From contig NW_003119425.1 of assembly GCF_000003605.2 (NCBI RefSeq), positions 2,121,142 to 2,170,026 on the forward strand: 48,885 bases of DNA, in the 5' to 3' direction. A program made the translations under genes and the position numbers. Positions 12,901 through 27,900 of this stretch are shown in pieces. Origin of the DNA: Saccoglossus kowalevskii (taxonomy: Eukaryota > Hemichordata > Enteropneusta > Harrimaniidae). How positions within the stretch are numbered: position 1 is the first letter of the stretch; every line of letters starts with the position of its first letter. A model generated the notes under the pieces. The model did not search any database, was not told the origin of the DNA, and saw only the letters and a program-made list of their open reading frames with translations.

Positions 12901-15900
12901 CAATAGTATATATTATTCCAGTATTCTGAATGACTGATGTACATCATCACTGCACCACTCACTCAAATCACCTAGCTGGCTTAGAAGCATGGGGCATCAT
13001 GTACCTGACAGTAATTTACTACTATTTATGCATAAAAAAAATCAATGGCAACTTATATAACACTAGAATTTTTGGATGCATTTATTCACAACATATTATG
13101 TGAATATCTCAAAATTACGTTACATTTGCTATGGTAGGATGTCCATATTTGGACATAAAGACAACATCAGATAAATCGGATCAGATAAAAGTTAATTGTC
13201 ATATCCGGGATGGATTCAATACTTACCATTACCATACAATTCACATGAGGGTTCTGGTAAGATAGATGGGGTGACAGTATTTGGAATAATAACACCATTG
13301 ATATCAACACAGTAATATGTACCAGTAACAGGATTGTATTGTAATTTTTCATATTCACCAGTGATAGGTGAACATATTGGTTTCACAACCCCATGCACCT
13401 CATGAGCAATCTGAGTCTGGCGGATACAGGCTGGTGTTTGTGCTGTGGCATTGGAAAACATAAAACCACCAAGTTACAACATTGGCAAATGTACTATTAT
13501 ATATCATGTGAATGACAGCAGCTAAAGAAACATTATTTTAATTATATAGTCTTGTATTTTTCATCAAAAAGTCATTATAATAAGATTATTGGCACTAAAC
13601 CAACATTCGATATCAGACACGCAATGTATGAACCTAAAATATTTTGTTTTATACCACAGTAATATTAGTAGTAGTGCATTCCATTTTAATTTTGTTGTGG
13701 AATCTAAATGTAATTTTTTTTCAATTTTATTGAGAGATAAGAAGCAAAATTGTTTTTATTTTCTTGCCTTGAATATGTAAATAACAGAGGTTTTTAGGTC
13801 ATATTTTAATGATACAGAATAACATAATAAAGTATTTTATTAGCGATGCATTTTTAACACAGCAAATAAGGTATTTCCCAATACTACATGTAGTTTTAAA
13901 ATTTTGTTGCGACAAATCACAGTATTTCAAAGCATAACACTTTTTCAAATTAACCACTGACTTACTTGAATTTGTGTTAGTAGTATTGGTGGTAGTGTTA
14001 ATACTACTGTGTACAGTAAAAGGTAATATAGTCCATGGCACATTGGCCCAAATAGTCTGTACTCCCTTTGCCGTCATTACGGTAACTTGACGAGCTGTTG
14101 TCGTATTCCTTGTTGTCATTTGGAAAGTCATCAGTTTGTCGGAGGTGTTGGGTGTCATATCAGTTGTGATTGGTGTCCACACCGTCTTTGGTCCACTTGG
14201 TGTTACTACAGAGACCTCCCTGACAACAGGAATTGTCGTTGGATTCAGCATGATAGTTCCATTGTACATCAGATTCAAATCAACTAAAACATAAAATATT
14301 ATATAATATTTATATCTACTTGTACTACATTTCTATTTTACAATAACTTATGTCAATAATAAACAATAATATTATTATTATCATGATAACCCTGATTATA
14401 AAGCTGATCATTATCATAATTATAAGAGACTTGGAAAGAATTCCCATGAACTGCAAAAGTACGATTTATTGGTCTGTTGTACCCTTTCCCCAGTGGTTGC
14501 TAGGGGATTTGGCCACATATAGTTGTTAGGTGTCAAAATTTCCTTCCATATTGACTTACAAAGCTGATGTCTTGTGTGTGGTTGCTATAAACATGTTTAT
14601 GGTTGCTAGGTACATGCTTTTCATCAGCAAATGAAAAGTATACTCTAAGTTAATCAAGAGGTTAAACTTATAAAGGTTCACTCTGGTTGCTGGGGGTGTA
14701 ATTATAGTTGGTAGGTGCCAAAAACATCATTTTATGATTAGCAAGCACTTCTAACTGCTAATAATGAATTTTGCATGGTTACTTAAGGACATACCCAACT
14801 GTTGATCAAATCTATTTGGTAGCATGTCTACCTAGCTAATAAGTTAATAGCCATCTTCATGCTCATTAGAGAGGATTGCGAAAAAATGTCAAAAACGCTG
14901 CACCTAAAGAAATGACATGTATAGAATTAATCAAAGAAAGCTTAGAAAGAACTCCCATGTGCTGAAAGTATTGGAGACACATTAAAAATAATTCGAAGTA
15001 CAAGTAGTACTTGAGATATTGATGGAAAAGCTGAAAATTAATATGAATAGATTTGATTATAAAACTAATAAGGTCTGCGCAATATAACAGACCATCTATG
15101 TATCAAGTTTTATTGAAATGTGATTAAAACTAAAACATTATGAATTATTATGCTAATTATGGAATTAATATGAACAGATTTTAACCCCAAACTTATCAGG
15201 TTTGTACATTTTCCTAGAGCATCTTTGTACTAAGTTTCATTAAAATGAAATATTTAGTACTTTAGATATCAGTGTGATAGCTTAGAATTAGTTAATTATG
15301 CAAATTAGGTAATTAAAATGTACAGATTTTAACCCACAATTAATCAGGTCTGTCTATTGTTCTACAGCATCCATGTTTCATTGAAATGGGATGATTGGTA
15401 CTTGAGATATCAGGGTGAAAGTTGAAAATTAATTTATTAGGTAATTAATATGCACAATTATTTACCCTGAAACTAATCTCTGCATAGTCCTTGAGTATCT
15501 ATGTACCAAGTTTCATTGAAATGTAATGAAATACTTGAAATATCAAAAGCTGAAAATTAATTAATTATACAAATTATGTAATTAATATGTACTGATATTA
15601 CCCTAAAAACTATCAGGTTAGTGCAGTGTCCTATAACATCTATATATGTATGAAATTAGTACTTGAGGTATTAGTGGAAAAAACAAAAATTGACTAATCG
15701 CCATGCAAATTAGGTAACTAATAAGCACGGATTTTACCAGAAACTAATCAAATCTGCGCATAAGTTCAGAGCATCTATGCACCAAGTTTTATCAAAATCC
15801 AGTAAATGGTTGTTGGAACAGCTAAAAATTAGCTAATTATTATGTAAATTAGGTAATTAATATGCATGGATTTTTACCAAAACCTTATCAAATATGCGCA

Positions 15901-18900
15901 TTGGCCCAGAGCATATATGTAACAAGTTTCATCAAAAACTGATATATGGTTCTTGAGATAACAGTGGAACAGACGGACACACATACAATGTACACACACA
16001 CACACATACAGACACACCAACTGCAAAGACTCCCATTGTGTGCTTCGCACATGGGAGTCAAAAATGCAGTATTAAAAGTGTAGAGTAATACAGGCCTACC
16101 ATTTCTATAGAGTTGACAGTTAGGTGCAGGGTTGTAAGGAGTGACAACAGTAGGAGTTCCAGGCACTGTAACTCCATTCCTATCCACGCAGTAACATACA
16201 GAATCAACACACTGGCTTGGAATGAATGTACCATTCTCAGCATGACAGTCCATCGTGGTAAGACCATAACTTCTGGCAATTCTTTGATGGCGTGTACATG
16301 GTCCAACAGCTGTAAACAAACAGGAGTGTCTAGTGTGTGACTGTATGGGTATATGGTATTTAGTCAAACATGTGTTTACAGTGACCACCTCTGTATAAGA
16401 CCACCTGCCAATAGTGACCACGTACTTTTGAGCAGTCCCAAAGCATAGCATACAAGCAACACGCGTATAAAGCCTGTCTTATGTGACCACCCTATTGCTG
16501 CAGCTCTGCATTTGTTTAGAGACCAAAGCTACCATGATTCTGTTTATAAATAAATTATTCCATGACTCAAATAAATACGTTTTTGTTGCAACAGTACGTC
16601 ATACCATCTCATTATTTTCTGGAAAAATGTTTTCCATAAAAAGTAATACAAACTTCATATAAAGACCATATTAATGAGGTTCCTTTGACTGAGGTATTGA
16701 AGGTCTGCATTCATGTAATACCAATAAAACAAAGGGTAATTTACCTTTAGTGACAGGATGGTGATTGGCACTCATGGTGACTTCTGTGGTAATATTTGTA
16801 ATTGTGGTGTTTATCAGGGTCACTAGACAAAAAAAAAACATAATGTGCTGTTATAAAACTTTAATATTATTTTTTCATGACCAATTCAGTGTCAAAATGT
16901 TATACAAATTCATAATGATGTAATATAATTTCCAAATAAGGTCAATGGTTTTTTTTTCTAAAAGAGAAAAGTATAGGAATATAAGAATGAAAATAGGATA
17001 CCTGATTTATAAGGGTGACAATATGGTCTCCTATGTGCTATAACAGTACTTGCAATCAACACACCCACTGAGTCAACACAGTAGCATATCTGCCCGGTAC
17101 ACTGGGATGTTGTGAATGTACCATCTTCGTGACAGGTGGGTGGAATAACGCCAAGAAGCTTTGCTATGTGCTGAAGGTTGGTACATGGTGCTTGGGCTGT
17201 AGTAATAAGAACAAATTTACAATGTGTTTACATAATCAAATATAAGTGTTTCTGTTCAATACTAATGTAACTCTTTTAAAAAAATAGACCTTTGAACAGA
17301 GAAAAAAGGTTGGCGATGATTAGAAAAAATCTGCAGAAAATTTTGAGAAAAATATGAAATAATAAAATAAAATAAAAAAACACATAAATCTGATAGAGAA
17401 AAAATATAAATAATGTTTTACATTCAGTGAAGGGGGAAAAAAAGTATGCACACTGTCTCTCCTCTTTCCCTAATGGTCAGCCCCCCCTGAAACCAGTGAT
17501 ATGAATGTGGGGTACAATAATTAATAATAATAATAATAATTACATGTATAATAAATTAGGTAAAATGTAGAAGGAACATGAAACTGACCTAACTTGACCC
17601 AGTATACTACTGACCAATAACAGAAAGAAAACTTACTGCACTTACTTGTGTTTATGACAAATGGTAATATCATTGGTGGTGTGGTATCGGAAAGTTTCAA
17701 TTCTGCTGGTGGTTGAGCAGTGTAGATCACCTCCAAGCCTGTTTTTGTTGTAATCGTCAAGGGAGTGACAACTGGTAGCACAGAGGACTGGGTCATATTG
17801 GTATACCATGTGAAACTAAAAACAGGCATCCATCTTGTCATGGATCCAAATGGAGTCATGAATGTGACTGGGTACGTGGTTGTGTCTCTGACCTTCTGTG
17901 TCAGCGTTGCTGTAATATTGCTAGATATGCGAGTGTCAATCATATTCATGGGCAGAGAAGCGTGCAGGGAAAAGACAGTCATTGGTTCATATGGGGTAAG
18001 TCCAGTGTAGGGAACAGCATCTTTGATCATACCAGTTACATGTGTGTGCGAATAATCTAAGGGTCCGGTGAAATTCAAATAGTTTATAACCAAGTACTGC
18101 ATAAACCACGGCTTCATCTCGGAAGTTGTAGAGATATCAGATGGAATAGCGAGAGAATACAAAACTGGGCTGTAGCACGTATCAGTGGCTGTCACTGGAG
18201 CTGTTCTTGTCAATGTACTAAATGGAGTCGTCCAAGGGTTCATGAATGGGGACGTTATAGGGCTACTAGCAAATGGTGTAGTCCATACTGGTGTTGTCAA
18301 CTTGTCTTCCCATTGCCTATGTCCCCAAGGTGTTGACAATGTCATGGTCGGTATGAGGGGAATACGTATCGCCGTAGGAATGGGACTATTCAGGGGCTTG
18401 TAGGGTACGTTTGTCGAACTCAAAGCCGAGCTCATTATAGTCGCATTTGTGATGATGACAGTAACCATGACATTAACAGTCTTTGACCCATTTGGCGTCA
18501 TAACAGTCACATTGGTCGGGAATGTATATGGGGTATTCAGTGTGGCGTTTGCGGTAACGTTAACTGGTAAATTGAATGGTAACTGGGTGGTCGTATTGGT
18601 CGTCATATTAGCATACAGTGTAAAGTTGTTAGTTAGGTTATTATAAGTTGTCATGTGAGTTAAGACTGGTGTAAAAACACTACGAATGCCGGTAGGTGTC
18701 ATGATGGTGGTGTTTGTGACAATAGGCTGAACATGTGGTGGAAGTAACAGTGTACCACTACTGGTAGTGTTCATATTCACTGAAAAATAAACACAATTAC
18801 AGATTATTACAAAAGGAAAAATGTGATCGTATATCCAGTAGAATTATTGACATCAGTCTAAAATTATGGATTATGATATAATTAACAAAATGATCTATTT

Positions 18901-21900
18901 ATAAGCATCAGATGAATCAACCAATCATTGATCAAATACCAGTCATGAATCAACCAATCATTGATCAAAGACCAGTCACTCAATCCAATCATTGATCAAA
19001 GACCAGTCATGAATCAACCAATCATTGATCAAAGACCAGTCACTCAATCCAATTAAGTAACAGTTATAAGAATAAAGTTTACCAATCATCTTATTTAACC
19101 AGTGTGCCCTCGATCTAACAGGACTTATTTTTGGGGGGATTCTGAGCCAAAATAAAATCCCTTAAAATCAAGTTTAATCAGCTTGTTGACAACATGGATG
19201 TGGTAGACGTGGTACTGAAGATGCAAACTAAAATGCTGTATGCCCATCTTTTTATTTTGTTTGAATCCATGAATTTAATTTGTCCAAAATACAAATACAC
19301 TATACAGTAAGAAGGTTATAAGATTATCATGTCCATTTATGTTTTTTGATGAAATACCAGAAATTTAGCACAATTAATTGCATTATGGTAAATCTCTAAG
19401 CATCTGTGATTGCACCAAATATGCTTTAGCGTTTCCACCAATAGTTCCCTGCAGTTGTCATCACAAATGCACAAAATAGTCCTGTTTATAGTCTGCAATT
19501 TTCTTCAGAAAATTGGGACAAAAATACCCAAAAAAACCCAAAAATTGTCCAAATTTTGTCTGTTGGCTCCAAAAATAGACTTCACTTCTAGAAATATTAA
19601 AGAATATAAGAAAAAAGTACAGAAAAATTTGGCTCTGAAAGTCTGGTGGTGAAAAGGTGAGAGGACCAATATGAGTGTGACTTTCCCAACCCAATTAACC
19701 AATCATAATCAAAATTCACCTGAATGCACGACTAGGGTTGTATAAACAGACTTACATGTTCTATACTGCTCACACTGTGGTACTGGGGTATTGACACTCA
19801 CTGAAGTAATAGTACCAGGAATAGTCACACCCATGCTATCAACACAGTAACACGTATCTGTATCGGGGCACTGCAGTGGTGTAAATGTTCCATTTTCTTC
19901 ATGGCAATTCAGTGAAGACTGGAGACCAAGCTTATTGGCGATAATTCTATGACGCTTACATGGTCCACTCACTGCAGTAGGAAAACAAATATTAGAATAT
20001 TTTAGGTACCGGGTATATGTCAACAAGCATGCGACAAGTACATTGACTGGTATACTACGAAGTAGCGTATATAACATCAATCCATATTTGGACATCACAT
20101 GACATCATAAAAACATGTATTTTGCAATAGTGTAGTATCGGATGTTTCAACTATATCGAATATATGCATGTGTGTACAAAATGTATGAGACATAAAACAA
20201 GTGAACAAACTGAAATAAAGTCAATAAAGTTGTTGCAATGTATCAAAGGGCAGTTCATGATTTTTCTGAAATTTATGATTGTTTTGAGAAAAAACTTCAA
20301 GTGGGCATGCAATAAAATCAAAACAATACGTTAATGGCCAACTTGAACCACTGCTGGGAATTCTGGTCGTTCACAGGTTTTAGAAAGGATATTCAGATTT
20401 CCATGATTTTCTCACTATGGTTTTATTTTATGTTATTCACAAGAAAAAAACAAGAAAAATAGAGATGTTTGAGCCATTTATCATTGATTCTTAAAGGGGA
20501 ACCGCTCAATCCCATGGATTGCACCGAAGAATCATGGGACACTATTGTTTATGTTGTTTACAATGTTAATCTATCTTTTGTTATCCATTGTTATTTTAAT
20601 CCAGAAAGTAAATTTGTTGTGAAATTAATCTTAACTGGAAGGTGCCCCTTTAAGAGAAAAGATCTCGTCATATCAGAAAATATCGATCAGTGAAATATAG
20701 TAAAAAAAATTGTAAAATAGATGGTAGTTTTATGAAATAATGCTTTTACATGAATTCCTATGAAAACTGTTTCCCACTGATTTTCTCTAAAACCATGATT
20801 TCTACTTGTTAAATACTCTTAAAAGGCTTTTGCATACATCTAACTTTTTAATAAAATAGCACTTTTAAAACATAATATTGTGATAAATTTTTCACCCTAT
20901 TTAATAGATCAAAATACCATGAAAATCCTTTAAAAAAACTCCAGGCCAAAGCCGTTCAAAGCATAAAAACCATTTTAATCTGAAGTAATTTAATTTACTA
21001 CATTTTAGATCATGAAGGACTAAACACAACCAAAAACAGTTTTCAATTTGAAAGAACCTTCAAGTTGCCACTAGAGGGTGCAATTTACATGTACATGTAT
21101 ATGAAATGGTGTATTCATTACTACCGTAAAATCTGTATTAGAAACCGCATTCCTAATTGAAGCTCCATCCATTCTTTTTGAACAATTGAGAACCAAAAAA
21201 TTCACCATTTCTCATATGTGTAGATGCTCTAATAGAAGCCGCACCCCTCTGTTGCATTGTACCAGTTTAATAGAAGCCACGGCTTTTAATACAGATTTTA
21301 CAGTACTAATAAAAAAAAGAAACAATTTTACCTTCTGTGAAGGTCTTCTTAATATTCATATTCCATGGGTGAGGAATATGTTTAGTCTTGATAATGATGT
21401 TAGGATGGGTGGTATTCAACACGCTAACTGTAAACAAAAACAAAATAGATTCTGATCAATATAAATAAACAAGCAGCCTGTCGACTGAGATAGCTAAGCT
21501 ATGTACATTTCAATTCAACAACAGAAGATATCATTCGAAAATGAACAATATGTATAGTATCAAAAGCAATCAGACTTGCTGTTTTCAACAAGAATTTGAA
21601 AATATCACTTTTTACCAAAAATGACAAAAATATTCATCAAAATAAGATAATTGAAGATATCATCACGAAATGAACAAATCTGAGAGAGGTTTACCTGAGG
21701 TACCTATATGTACAGTATCAAAGCAATCAGACTTGCGATTTTTAACAAAAAGTTGAAAATATCACTTTTTACCGAAAAAGACGTAAACAGTCATCAAAAT
21801 GAGAGAATTGAAGATAATATCACAAAATGAACAAATCTGAGAGAGGTTCACTTGAGTTACCTATATGTATAAAACAAGCAGCCTGTCGGCTCTAATAGCT

Positions 21901-24900
21901 GCGCTATTAGCAATGCACATTTCAATTAAACAACAGAAGATATTATTCAAAAATGAACAATATGTATATCAAAGCAATCAGACTTGCTGTTTTCAACAAG
22001 AATTTGAAAATATCACTTTTTACCAAAAATGACAAAAATATTCATCAAAATTAGAGAATTGAAGATATCATCACAAAATGAACAAATCTGAGAGAGGTCT
22101 ACCCAAGGTACATACAGTACCAAAGCATTCTTGCTTGTAGTTTTCAAGAAGTCGAAAAAGTAAAAAGTCGACGATCGCCGATGGAAATCACTCATATGAT
22201 AAGCTCCGCTTGACAAAGTCGACAGCAGAGCTAACAAGTGTATTTTTGACTTAATGTAAGAAGTTTATTAAAGCATCTACCTGTTCTATAACGTTCACAT
22301 TGCGGTTTTACCCCAACATAAGTTGGAATAATTGTCTCTGCAATAACTACCCCATTCACGTCAACACAATAGCAATTTCCCTTGATGCATTGCAGTGGAG
22401 TGAAATACCCAGTTGATTCACAGGTCGGTTCCACTGCATTTAATCCTTTAGCTACTTGAGTCTGGTGGAAACAAGGTGGTTGAGCTGTAAAAACACAAAT
22501 TAATGTGAAATCATTATTAAATCATTAATCATTAATCGAAGACCAGTCATGAATCAACCAATCATTGATCAAAGACCAGTCACTCAATCCAACTAAGTAA
22601 CAGTTATAAAAATAAAGTTTACCAATCATCTTATTTAACAAGTGTGCCCTCTAACAGGACCGATTCTTTGGAGGATTCTGAGTCAAAATAAAATCGCTTA
22701 AAATCAAGTTTAATCAGCTTGTTGACAACTTGGATGTGGTAGACGTGGTACTGAAGATGCAAACTAAAATGCAATATGCCAACTAAAACTAGGTGGAACA
22801 CATTCAAGCAATTTAATTATTAAGGCATACGTAGCTTAAAGCGGGGTGTCATCACATGCGCATGCGTCAGATGGCCATAGCCTGTCATTGTTTACAAACA
22901 AGCATTTACCCATGAGCCTTTGCGTTTTTAGCATATGTTGTTATCGTCGCTTGGGACTCAATTTCTGGTGATGATCCTCTTGCTTTAAACTTTCCAGCCA
23001 GGACACACAGCGGAAATTTCCATCCACCAATTTACTCTCCAATATACTTGAAAAGATTCATTAATATGTCTACAATATCTATATACACATGTACAGTTGA
23101 ATGAGTCTATTATATTTATAGAAACTATTTTTAAGGATGCAATGAATTTATTATTATTACTCAATTTATACTTACTTGTGTTAGAAACAATTGAAACAAT
23201 TATTGGTTTGACTGGTATGTAGTCCATGATTTTACTTGCTGTCGTACTGACGACAGTCCAGATGGTTTTCACACCGATAGGGGTCATTACAGTCATAGGT
23301 AGCACTGTAGTGTCGGCGTCAGTCGTAGTTTTAGTTGTGTCGAGAGTTGTCAGTGGAGTGATATCTGGCATCATAACTGTGATTGGCCCGTTTGGCGTGA
23401 TAACTGTCACTGGTGTAAGTTTGTTATTTCCAGGATTCTCATTGGCCACAGTTTGCGAGTGTGTCGTATTTATGAATGGGAAAGTACCGAACTTCGGGTC
23501 CGTGAATCGAGATACGCTCAAATCAAACAGTTTTTCTGTGTTAACGTGTACAGTTTCGTACGGAGTCACCACAAACTGTTGGGTTGGGTATGCTGTTTTG
23601 GTCTCAGTGAACAGCTCCAATGGTTTTGTTACTCCGACATCAACGATGGTTAGTGAATAGTTTATGTAGGATGTTGTATTGGTAGATGCATGGGTTTTGA
23701 CGCGGATGGTAACTGGACCTGTGGGTAATTGGATGGTGGTTGTATAGTCTGTTGTCATATTACTGTTGTCCGTTGTGTTTCTGGTTGGTACGGCGTTAGC
23801 GGGTAGACTTTTAGTTGTCAAGACACTTTGTGGTCCTGTTGGCGTGTTGAGGAGTAAGTACGTAGCAGTTGTGTTCGCAGCGACTGCGTCCGAGCCATCA
23901 TATACAGTCATTGGTATCGCCCACATTGTAGTCACGCCAGATGCAGTCAATATAGTGAAGTTTCTAACTATTGGCTGCAGTGTTGATGAGAATATAACAG
24001 TGTTGTTTATTGTTGTATTCAGATTCACTGCAAATAAGAACATACAAAATAATTGTTATGAATTAACCTTTTCACCACCAGAATTTCTTGCCCAAATTTT
24101 TCTGCACTTTTTTTTCTTATACAGTATTCCTTAATATTTCTGGAAATGAACCTTAATTTTGGAGCCAACTGACAAAATTTGAGTAAATTTCATTTTTTTT
24201 GTGAAAAAAATTGGCAAAATTTTGTCTAAATCTTCTGTGCAGACTATATACAGGACTATTTTTAAATTTGTGATGGAGAGAGGAAACTGGTTGTGAGAAG
24301 ATTATTATACGAACAGTAGCAGGATTAATTTTGTAGAGATATTAAATCAATATAGAATGGCCAGGAATAAAAGTCCATGTAAGTGATCAGCTTGTTAACA
24401 GATGGAGGAAGGGGCCTTCAGAAAAAGTATCAACAATGCATGCGGCTGTAGGTGACTTCTGAAGGTGCAAAAAACAAAATTATACTCATGAAAAGTGAAT
24501 TTCTTTTTAGCAAATTGTTACCAAAATAATTTTACTCTTAGATTAATAAGGTCTTTTTTTAATGTACATGTATGGTAACCTATTTGGTTCAGAATTCGTT
24601 GTATATATTTCATGGAAAACACGACATGATGACTACAGCTCTTTGACAATAATTTTAGTTTTCATTTCTGTTTTACAAACTTACCATTTCTGTAAGGTTC
24701 ACATACAGTTGTCATCTGAGCGGCAGTTGTGTAATGAAAAGTTCCTGGTATCGTAACACCAAAATGATCAACACAGTAACACACCTCGTCATCGCACTGC
24801 ACTGGTGAGAACGTGCCACTCTTTGCATTGCAATTCATTTTTTTCAAACCCAGAGTTGTCGCAATCCACTGATGACGAGTACATGGCCCAACAGCTGAAT

Positions 24901-27900
24901 ACAAGTATACAACAAGGCATGAAATAAAAAAAATACCTGAGAAAATTTTTTGAAATAAAAGCCTCATAATTGAATTCAATCCAGAATTATTTTAAAATGT
25001 TACCGGTATTGTTGTCTTCTGAAACTAATATAAGATATAAGAAAATTTGGGGTAACTGACCTATTTTTTTTTTAATGAAATAGTAGTTATAAATACAAAC
25101 ATGGCAATCAGTTTTGAAATGCCGATATCATGGTTACTATGGTGACAGAAGACGTTTTTCCATATCTAAAATCTTTGTGGTGACATAGGATGAGAAATTT
25201 ACATATCATGACAAGCATCTTTTGGTATTTTAAATTATTTTTAAATTTTAGGTTTTCGGCATGAACCTCAGGGACTACGTACCAAGGCCCTTGGCGAAAT
25301 CATGTCAAATACGACTCTCTAACGGTCTTTCACTGATGATTTTATGTGTCACTTCCCACAATAGTGTGCCTTGTCTGTCATGATATTCTATGGTCCCCAT
25401 TTTGTGACCGATTTCAACGATGGCGACTACTTGACTGTTAGTTATCACATGACATTTTATGTGATATGCCCTTGTGTAGTCACTTTTACCCATGTAATAT
25501 GTCTAAAACAATATTTCTCAGTGAGATTTGGTTATATTTAAAGAAAAATCACAGCTACAAATGTATTGCCTCTTTAATATTACTATTATTTGACCTAGAT
25601 TTTCAAATTTATATTTCAATACAACACAACACTACATAATTGTTTTACACTGTTGACTATTACTAATTCAAAGTACTGTGGAATACTTTATTTTCGCTGG
25701 AATTAATTTTCACTGAAAAGGCTTTTTGGGCGTTTTGTGTGGAATTTATTTTCACTGATTTTTGATGAGTTTAATGTGAAATATAGGAAAAAAGTATATT
25801 CGCTGGATTTTATTTTCATGGAAACATCCCTTCAGCGAAAATAGTGAAAATAAATTCCAAGTGAAAATAAAGTATTCTACAGTACTATAAAGAACGAAAT
25901 GAAGTGGTCTCCTCTGTTCTACATTTATGAACATTGTACAGACTCAATATCAAGGATGTAAAAGCATGAATGGTACATTAATGACATTATGAAACAGTTT
26001 CATATAAAACTGGTGAATAAAATAATTAAAATTTGATAGATGTGTTACTATGCTTACCTGTTGCCATGGTTTCAGTCATAATTTTGCGAGTAGTTTTTGT
26101 CACATTTGTTACAGTTGTGTTGATTAAAGTCACTGAAATACAAACATTAAAAAATCAATTATCATAATACTGTAATAATTATTATAAAGTTATCAAGTTG
26201 TCACTGAATGTCTACAAATCAAATTTCAACTGAATATCTATTAATCAAATTTTCAACGATTGTTTACAAATCAAATTCCCACTGAATGTCTATTAATCAA
26301 ATTCCCACTGAATGTCTATTACCGGTAATCAAATTTCCTTTGAATGTCTAAAAATGAAATTTCCACTGAATCTCTACAGATCAAATTCCACTGAAATGTC
26401 TAATAATAAAATTGTCACTGCCTGCCTGTAGATCGGAATCAACTTTCCACTATTTAAAATATCATCAACAGTCGACTGAACATTTCAACCAAACTTACAG
26501 TGTTTATATTGTTGACATTCAGGCTCTCTAACGAAACTCTCAGTGTCAAGACGTGTGATAGTGCCTGGGATGGTAACACCCTTCTGATCTACACAGCGAC
26601 AAACGCTATTATAACACTGCAGTGGTTTAAAAGTATTGTCAGTTTCACATAATGGTCCACTAACTCCCAGCATTTTGGCAATCTGTTTTTGATGAGTACA
26701 TGGTGATAAACCTGCAGAAAAATTAATAGTATTAAAGTAACGTTATGTTAATGTATTATGGAAACAAAATTAAAAAATATCATTTAACTGTCAATTACCA
26801 GGCAACTACAGGTTACATTCTAGTAAAGTTTTGTTAAAATCAACTCCTATAGCCAATCACGATGCACCATGTTGACTACAGTAACCAATCATCATGCACC
26901 ATGTTGACTACAATAACCAATCACGATGCACCATGTTGACTACAGTAACCAATCATTATGCATCATGTTGACTACAGTAACCAATCATCATTCACCATGT
27001 TGACTACAGTAACCAATCATCATGCATTATGTTGACTACAGTAACCAATCATCATTCACCATGTTGACTACAGTAACCAATCATCATGCATTATGTTGAC
27101 TACAGTAACCAATCATTATGCATCATGTTGACTACAGTAACCAATCATCATTCACCATGTAGACTACAGTAACCAATCATCATGCATTATGTTGACTACA
27201 GTAAAAAATCATCATTCACCATGTTGACTACAGTAACCAATCATCATGCATTATGTTGACTACAGTAACCAATCATCATTCACCATGTTGACTACAGTAA
27301 CCAATCATCATGCATTATGTTGACTACAGTAACCAATCATTATGCATCATGTTGACTACAGTAACCAATCATCATTCACCATGTTGACTACAGTAACCAA
27401 TCATCATGCATTATGTTGACTACAGTAACCAATCATCATTCACCATGTTGACTACAGTAACCAATCATCATGCATTATGTTGACTACAGTAACCAATCAT
27501 CATGCATTATGTTGACTACAGTAACCAATCATCATTCACCATGTTGACTACAGTAACCAATCATCATGCATTATGTTGACTACAGTAACCAATCATCATT
27601 CACCATGTTGACTACAGTAACCAATCATCATGCATTATGTTGACTACAGTAACCAATCATCATTCACCATGTTGACTACAGTAACCAATCATCATGCATT
27701 ATGTTGACTACAGTAAAAAATCATCATTCACCATGTTGACTACAGTAACCAATCATCATGCATTATGTTGACTACAGTAAAAAATCATCATTCACCATGT
27801 TGACTACAGTAACCAATCATCATGCATTATGTTGACTACAGTAACCAATCATCATTCACCATGTTGACTACAGTAACCAATCATCATGCATTATGTTGAC

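Noticed and set aside
16029..16060. Hairpin as an RNA gene or terminator
   Set aside because: It lies at the end of an interspersed repeat with CA-rich sequence and looks like the element's terminal hairpin.
17765..18646. Plus-strand open frames over the largest exon
   Set aside because: They are shadows of the minus-strand Thr-rich exon, whose repeated Val/Thr codons keep the opposite frame open.
23226..24134. Plus-strand open frames over exon 23176-24027
   Set aside because: Shadows of the minus-strand exon; hydrophobic composition comes from the complement of Thr and Asn codons.
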